Source: Gammaproteobacteria bacterium (lineage in GTDB: Bacteria; Pseudomonadota; Gammaproteobacteria; Steroidobacterales; Steroidobacteraceae). From it: DNA of 33,159 nucleotides. The notes under the pieces were generated by a model. The model did not search any database, was not told the origin of the DNA, and saw nothing but the letters and a program-made list of their open reading frames with translations. The translations under genes were made by a program, and so were the position numbers. The DNA lies in the NCBI GenBank assembly GCA_005877965.1, contig VBNP01000028.1, forward strand, positions 1 to 33,159, written 5' to 3'. This document shows positions 30,273 through 33,159 of the stretch, piece by piece; within the stretch, counting starts at the first letter, position 1; each line of letters begins with the position of its first letter.

Positions 30273-30734
30273 TCAGCCGCCGGCTTTCAGTTGCGCGGCG
30301 CGATGGATCGCGGCGCGAATGCGCTGATAGGTGCCGCAGCGGCACAGATTGCCGGACATCGCCGCGTCGATGTCGGCATCCGATGGCTCCGCGGTGTGCG
30401 CCAGCAGCGCCGCCGCCGACATGATCTGACCGGACTGACAATAGCCGCATTGCGGAACATCCAGCTCGATCCAGGCCTTTTGTACCGGATGGCTGCGATC
30501 CGGCGACAGGCCCTCGATGGTGGTCACACGCCGCGCGCCGACGGCGCTCACGCGCGTGACGCACGAGCGGATGGGCTGTCCGTCCAGGTGTACGGTGCAC
30601 GCACCGCACAAGGCCATGCCGCAGCCGAACTTGGTGCCGGTCAGGCTCAGCGTGTCGCGCAGCACCCACAGCAACGGCATGTCGGGATCGACATCGACGT
30701 CGGTGTCCTTGCCGTTGACGCTGAGCCTGATCAT
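30273..30734 (-). CDS. 2Fe-2S small subunit of a xanthine-dehydrogenase-family molybdoenzyme (IorA-like)
   Basis: Electron-transfer subunit of 153 aa. The N-terminal plant-type ferredoxin domain binds one cluster through Cys38, Cys43, Cys46 and Cys58 (FGCGMALCGACTVHL and IRSC). The C-terminal four-helix domain binds the second through Cys96, Cys99, Cys131 and Cys133 (PQCGYCQSGQIM and NLCRCGTYQRIR). All eight ligands are present. ATG 30734 is preceded by a GGGGG ribosome-binding stretch. In known systems (isoquinoline 1-oxidoreductase, aldehyde oxidoreductases) the gene sits next to a large molybdopterin subunit, often with cytochrome c. Here neither is in the window, and gabT follows 52 bases downstream on the same strand. 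It may serve a distant large subunit. Confidence 0.9.
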   Translation of the reverse strand: MIRLSVNGKDTDVDVDPDMPLLWVLRDTLSLTGTKFGCGMALCGACTVHLDGQPIRSCVTRVSAVGARRVTTIEGLSPDRSHPVQKAWIELDVPQCGYCQSGQIMSAAALLAHTAEPSDADIDAAMSGNLCRCGTYQRIRAAIHRAAQLKAGG

Positions 30735-30890
30735 CGCACCCCCGCAGCGGAGCGTCCCGCGAACGAGCGGGCGGGCCGAGTTGGCGCGCGCACTGCGCGC
30801 GCCACCCGTACTATACGGCCGGCCGCGAGCGGCGCGCACCCTTTGCGCCTCTTCCGGGGTAGGCCTCATGCGAGGGGGCGGCAGACCCTC

Positions 30891-30896
30891 TACAAT
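30891..30896 (+). promoter_or_regulatory. Possible -10 element of the ferredoxin-NADP reductase gene
   Basis: TACAAT lies 18 bases before the GTG at 30915 and 33 before the TTG at 30930, in the 180-base gap shared with the divergent 2Fe-2S gene. No clear -35 box is seen at 16-18 bases spacing. I see nothing else nameable in the gap. Confidence 0.35.
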
Positions 30897-30914
30897 GCCT
30901 GGCCGCAACTGCCT

Positions 30915-31988
30915 GTGAAAGCGAGCGCCTTGAGCCAGATTCCGACCCAGGCCACCTCCACCGCGGCCATCACCACCGAGGTCGTCGTCATCGGGGCGGG
31001 TCCCTGCGGGCTGTTCCAGGTGTTCGAGCTGGGGCTGCTCGGGATCGGCGCCCAGGTGGTGGATTCGCTGCGCCATCCCGGCGGACAGTGCGCGGAGCTG
31101 TACCCCGACAAGCCGATCTACGACATTCCGGCGTTGCCGGTGTGCGGCGCCCAGGAGCTGGTCGACCGGCTCATGCAACAGATCCGGCCCTTCAATCCGC
31201 AGCTGCACCTCGGCCACGAGGTAGTGCAGTTCGCGCGACGCGAAACCGGGCGCTTCCACCTGCGCACCGCGGGCGGCGTCAGCTTCGACGCCGGCACCGT
31301 GGTGATCGCGGCGGGCGTCGGCTCGTTTCAGCCGCGGCGCATCGGAGTGGAGGGCGCAGACGCGTTCGAAGGCAGCACCATCCGATACCGGGTGCAAAAT
31401 GCGGCCGAGCTGGCGGGCAAGCATCTGGTGATCTTCGGCGGCGGCGACTCGGCGCTCGACTGGACGCTCGAGCTGCTGCCACGGGCCGCGAGCCTCACGC
31501 TGGTGCATCGCCGGCACGAGTTCCGCGCCGCGCCCGCCTCGGTCGCGCGGATGCAGGAGCAGGTGGCGGCCGCGCGCATGCGCTGCTTCGAGGCGCAGCC
31601 GCACTCGCTGATCGTCAGGGACGGCGCGCTGCGCGGCGTCACCATCCGCAGCCCCGACGGCGCGCTCCACGGGCTGGCGGCCGAGCAGCTGCTGGTGTTC
31701 TTCGGCCTGCACCCGAAGCTCGGACCGATCGCGGAGTGGGGCCTGGCGCTGGAGCGCAAGGCGCTGACGGTCGACACCGAGAAGTTCCAGACGAGCCTCC
31801 CGGGAGTATTCGCGGTGGGTGACATCAACACTTACCCGGGAAAGAAGAAGCTGATCCTGTCCGGGTTTCACGAGGCGGCTCTGGCCGCGTTCGCGATCCA
31901 GCATCATCTGTATCCGCAAAAGAAACAGTTCCTGCAGTACACCACCACCAGCCCGGTGATGCACAAGCGCCTGGGAGTGCCGGACTGA
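30915..31988 (+). CDS. Ferredoxin/flavodoxin-NADP reductase, thioredoxin-reductase-like type
   Basis: FAD enzyme passing electrons between NADPH and ferredoxin; about 357 aa. The FAD fold is VVVIGAGPCGLFQVFELGLL, followed by GGQCAELYPDKPIYDIPALP. The NADPH fold is LVIFGGGDSALDWTLELLP with HRRHEFRAAP. The C-terminal FAD motif is VFAVGDINTYPGKKKLILSG. The CxxC redox pair of true thioredoxin reductases is absent, and the GGQCAELYPDK motif marks the YumC/FNR type. The start is uncertain: GTG 30915 or TTG 30930 (352 aa); neither has a strong ribosome site. The azurin gene follows after 24 bases, suggesting a shared electron-transfer transcript. Whether it feeds the Rieske oxygenase encoded 20 kb away is unknown. 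Confidence 0.92.
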   Translation: MKASALSQIPTQATSTAAITTEVVVIGAGPCGLFQVFELGLLGIGAQVVDSLRHPGGQCAELYPDKPIYDIPALPVCGAQELVDRLMQQIRPFNPQLHLGHEVVQFARRETGRFHLRTAGGVSFDAGTVVIAAGVGSFQPRRIGVEGADAFEGSTIRYRVQNAAELAGKHLVIFGGGDSALDWTLELLPRAASLTLVHRRHEFRAAPASVARMQEQVAAARMRCFEAQPHSLIVRDGALRGVTIRSPDGALHGLAAEQLLVFFGLHPKLGPIAEWGLALERKALTVDTEKFQTSLPGVFAVGDINTYPGKKKLILSGFHEAALAAFAIQHHLYPQKKQFLQYTTTSPVMHKRLGVPD

Positions 31989-32012
31989 TCTCGCCCTTTG
32001 AAGGAGGACCCC

Positions 32013-32477
32013 ATGACCCTGATGCGTAACACCCTCGCCACCGCCGCCGTGCTCGGCGCACTCGCCGCGGCCCCGTACGCACACGCGGCCGACCCGTGCA
32101 AGCTGGAGATCAGCGGCAACGACCTGATGCAGTACGACAAGCCGGAGCTGAGCGCGCCGGCGACCTGCAAGCAGATCACGGTCACGCTGCACCACACCGG
32201 CAAGCTGCCCCGGGAAGCGATGGGGCACAACTGGGTGCTGGTGAACGCGGCCGACCTCACCGCGGTGGCCACCGCCGGCATGGGCGCGGGGCTCGCGAAC
32301 GACTACGTCGCGACCGGTGACAAGCGCGTGCTCGCGCACACCACGACCATCGGCGGCGGCGAGAGCACCAGCGTGACGTTTGCCACCTCGATCCTCAAGA
32401 AGGGCGGCGCCTACGAGTACCTGTGCACCTTCCCGGGCCACAACGCGCTGATGCACGGCATCTTCAAGTTCGGCTGA
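32013..32477 (+). CDS. azu: Azurin, periplasmic blue copper protein
   Basis: Soluble periplasmic electron carrier. The precursor is 154 aa, with a signal peptide ending at PYAHA (residue 25) and a mature protein of 129 aa, the classic azurin size. The type 1 copper ligands are all present: His72 in GHNWVL, Cys138 and His143 in LCTFPGHNALMHG, and axial Met147. The disulfide pair is Cys29 and Cys52. ATG 32013 is fixed by AAGGAGG (32001-32007) five bases upstream. It sits 24 bases after the ferredoxin-NADP reductase gene, on the same strand. Known partners include cytochromes c and nitrite reductase; none is encoded here. A stress-related role is also possible. Confidence 0.96.
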   Translation: MTLMRNTLATAAVLGALAAAPYAHAADPCKLEISGNDLMQYDKPELSAPATCKQITVTLHHTGKLPREAMGHNWVLVNAADLTAVATAGMGAGLANDYVATGDKRVLAHTTTIGGGESTSVTFATSILKKGGAYEYLCTFPGHNALMHGIFKFG

Positions 32478-32497
32478 AGGCAAGCGCGCACCGCCCC

Positions 32498-33159
32498 ATG
32501 GATCAACGCCTGGCCGATCTGCTGGCGCTGCTCGAGCTCGAGCAGCTCGAGGTCAACCTGTTCCGCGGCGCGAGCCGCGACATCGGGGCTCCGCAGGTGT
32601 TCGGCGGGCAGGTGCTGGGGCAGGCCCTCAGCGCCGCAGCCGCCACCGTCGAGGGTCGCGTGGTGCACTCGCTGCACGCGTATTTCCTGCGGCGCGGTGA
32701 CTGCAACGCGCCCATCGTCTATCAGGTCGATCGCAGTCTCGACGGCCACAGTTTCGCCAACCGCCGCGTGGTGGCGATCCAGCACGGGCAGCAGATTTTC
32801 AACATGGCCGCCTCGTTCCAGGCGACCGAGGCGGGCTTCGATCACCAGATCGACATGCCACCGGTGCCGCCGCCGGAGGGCCTCGCGGACTCGAGCGGTC
32901 CGCCGGCCGAGCTGCTGGCGCGCCTGCCGGAGCGGGCGCGGCGCCTGTTCGAGCAGCCGCGTCCATTTGAATTCCGCATGGTGCAGAGGATCGATTACCT
33001 GCGCCCGCAGCCCGCAGCTCCCGAGCGCCAGATCTGGTTCCGCGCCGTCGATGCCCTGGGCGACGACGAGATGCTGCACCGGCGGCTGCTGGCGTACGTG
33101 TCGGATTTCTTCCTGCTCGATACCGCGACCCTGCCGCACGGCACCTCGTTCCTCAGACC
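32498..33159 (+). CDS. tesB: Acyl-CoA thioesterase II, C-terminal end missing
   Basis: Hydrolyses medium- and long-chain acyl-CoA to free fatty acid and CoA. It begins at ATG 32498 and runs off the right edge after 220 codons, of about 285-290 expected. The double hot-dog fold is recognisable from LELEQLEVNLFRGASRDIG, the helix VFGGQVLGQALSAA, HSLHAYFLRRGD, the motif SLDGHSFANRRVVAIQHG and the second-domain start FEFRMVQRIDYLRP. The catalytic Asp lies in the missing or last part. It follows azurin by 20 bases on the same strand; the link is probably positional rather than functional. Confidence 0.94.
   Translation, partial: MDQRLADLLALLELEQLEVNLFRGASRDIGAPQVFGGQVLGQALSAAAATVEGRVVHSLHAYFLRRGDCNAPIVYQVDRSLDGHSFANRRVVAIQHGQQIFNMAASFQATEAGFDHQIDMPPVPPPEGLADSSGPPAELLARLPERARRLFEQPRPFEFRMVQRIDYLRPQPAAPERQIWFRAVDALGDDEMLHRRLLAYVSDFFLLDTATLPHGTSFLR

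Noticed and set aside
30735..32483. Open frame extending the 2Fe-2S protein upstream across the reductase and azurin genes
   Set aside because: The conserved ferredoxin domain begins exactly at ATG 30734 with a ribosome site; the upstream part is antisense to two well-supported genes.

Overview
This is a compact, very GC-rich chromosomal segment from a Gram-negative proteobacterium. A high-GC gammaproteobacterium of the Xanthomonadales/Steroidobacterales/Nevskiales type is my best guess. The guess rests on lipoproteins and outer-membrane efflux parts, a periplasmic azurin, DUF6491- and DUF6356-type small proteins, and a complete trehalose/glycogen operon. I found no rRNA, tRNA, insertion sequence, phage gene or CRISPR array. 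No gene-free stretch exceeds about 225 bases.

Layout. (1) 1-5440: an efflux block. An RND permease (cut by the left edge) and its lipoprotein adaptor lie on the minus strand. A NodT/OprM-type outer-membrane lipoprotein and an EmrA/HlyD-type adaptor diverge from them on the plus strand. (2) 5422-9346: housekeeping and small regulators: an Lrp/AsnC regulator divergent from a DUF6356 membrane protein with a perfect palindrome between them, GTP cyclohydrolase I, the ribosome-associated GTPase TypA/BipA, and a DUF2721 membrane protein. (3) 9486-13007: an apparent three-gene operon with overlapping stop/start codons: Rieske oxygenase alpha subunit, PYROXD2-type FAD oxidoreductase and BetI-like TetR regulator. 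A 20-bp near-perfect palindrome precedes it. (4) 13126-15571: what looks like a broken stub of a type II NADH dehydrogenase, an ABC exporter, and a DUF6491 lipoprotein-like protein. (5) 15677-28358: a minus-strand run, in transcription order, of a membrane GGDEF-EAL c-di-GMP protein, GlgB, a TreS-maltokinase fusion, TreZ and TreY. (6) 28581-33159: a small Cys-motif protein, GabT, an orphan 2Fe-2S xanthine-dehydrogenase-type small subunit, a ferredoxin-NADP reductase followed by azurin, and acyl-CoA thioesterase II (cut by the right edge).

How the genes work together. TreY and TreZ make trehalose from the ends of alpha-glucan. The TreS-maltokinase fusion interconverts trehalose and maltose and phosphorylates maltose. 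GlgB branches glucan. Together they link trehalose and glycogen, but GlgE, the usual consumer of maltose-1-phosphate, is not in the window. The c-di-GMP enzyme sits only 47 bases upstream of glgB on the same strand. The Rieske/FAD/TetR operon looks like a small inducible catabolic unit with unknown substrate.

I see no clearly new defence or mobile system. The most notable items are the ndh stub coupled to the ABC exporter start, the palindromic operators at 5920-5936 and 9439-9458, the c-di-GMP gene at the head of the trehalose operon, and several partner-less subunits (EmrA without EmrB, IorA without IorB, Rieske alpha without a reductase). All functional statements come from reading motifs by eye; no database search was run.
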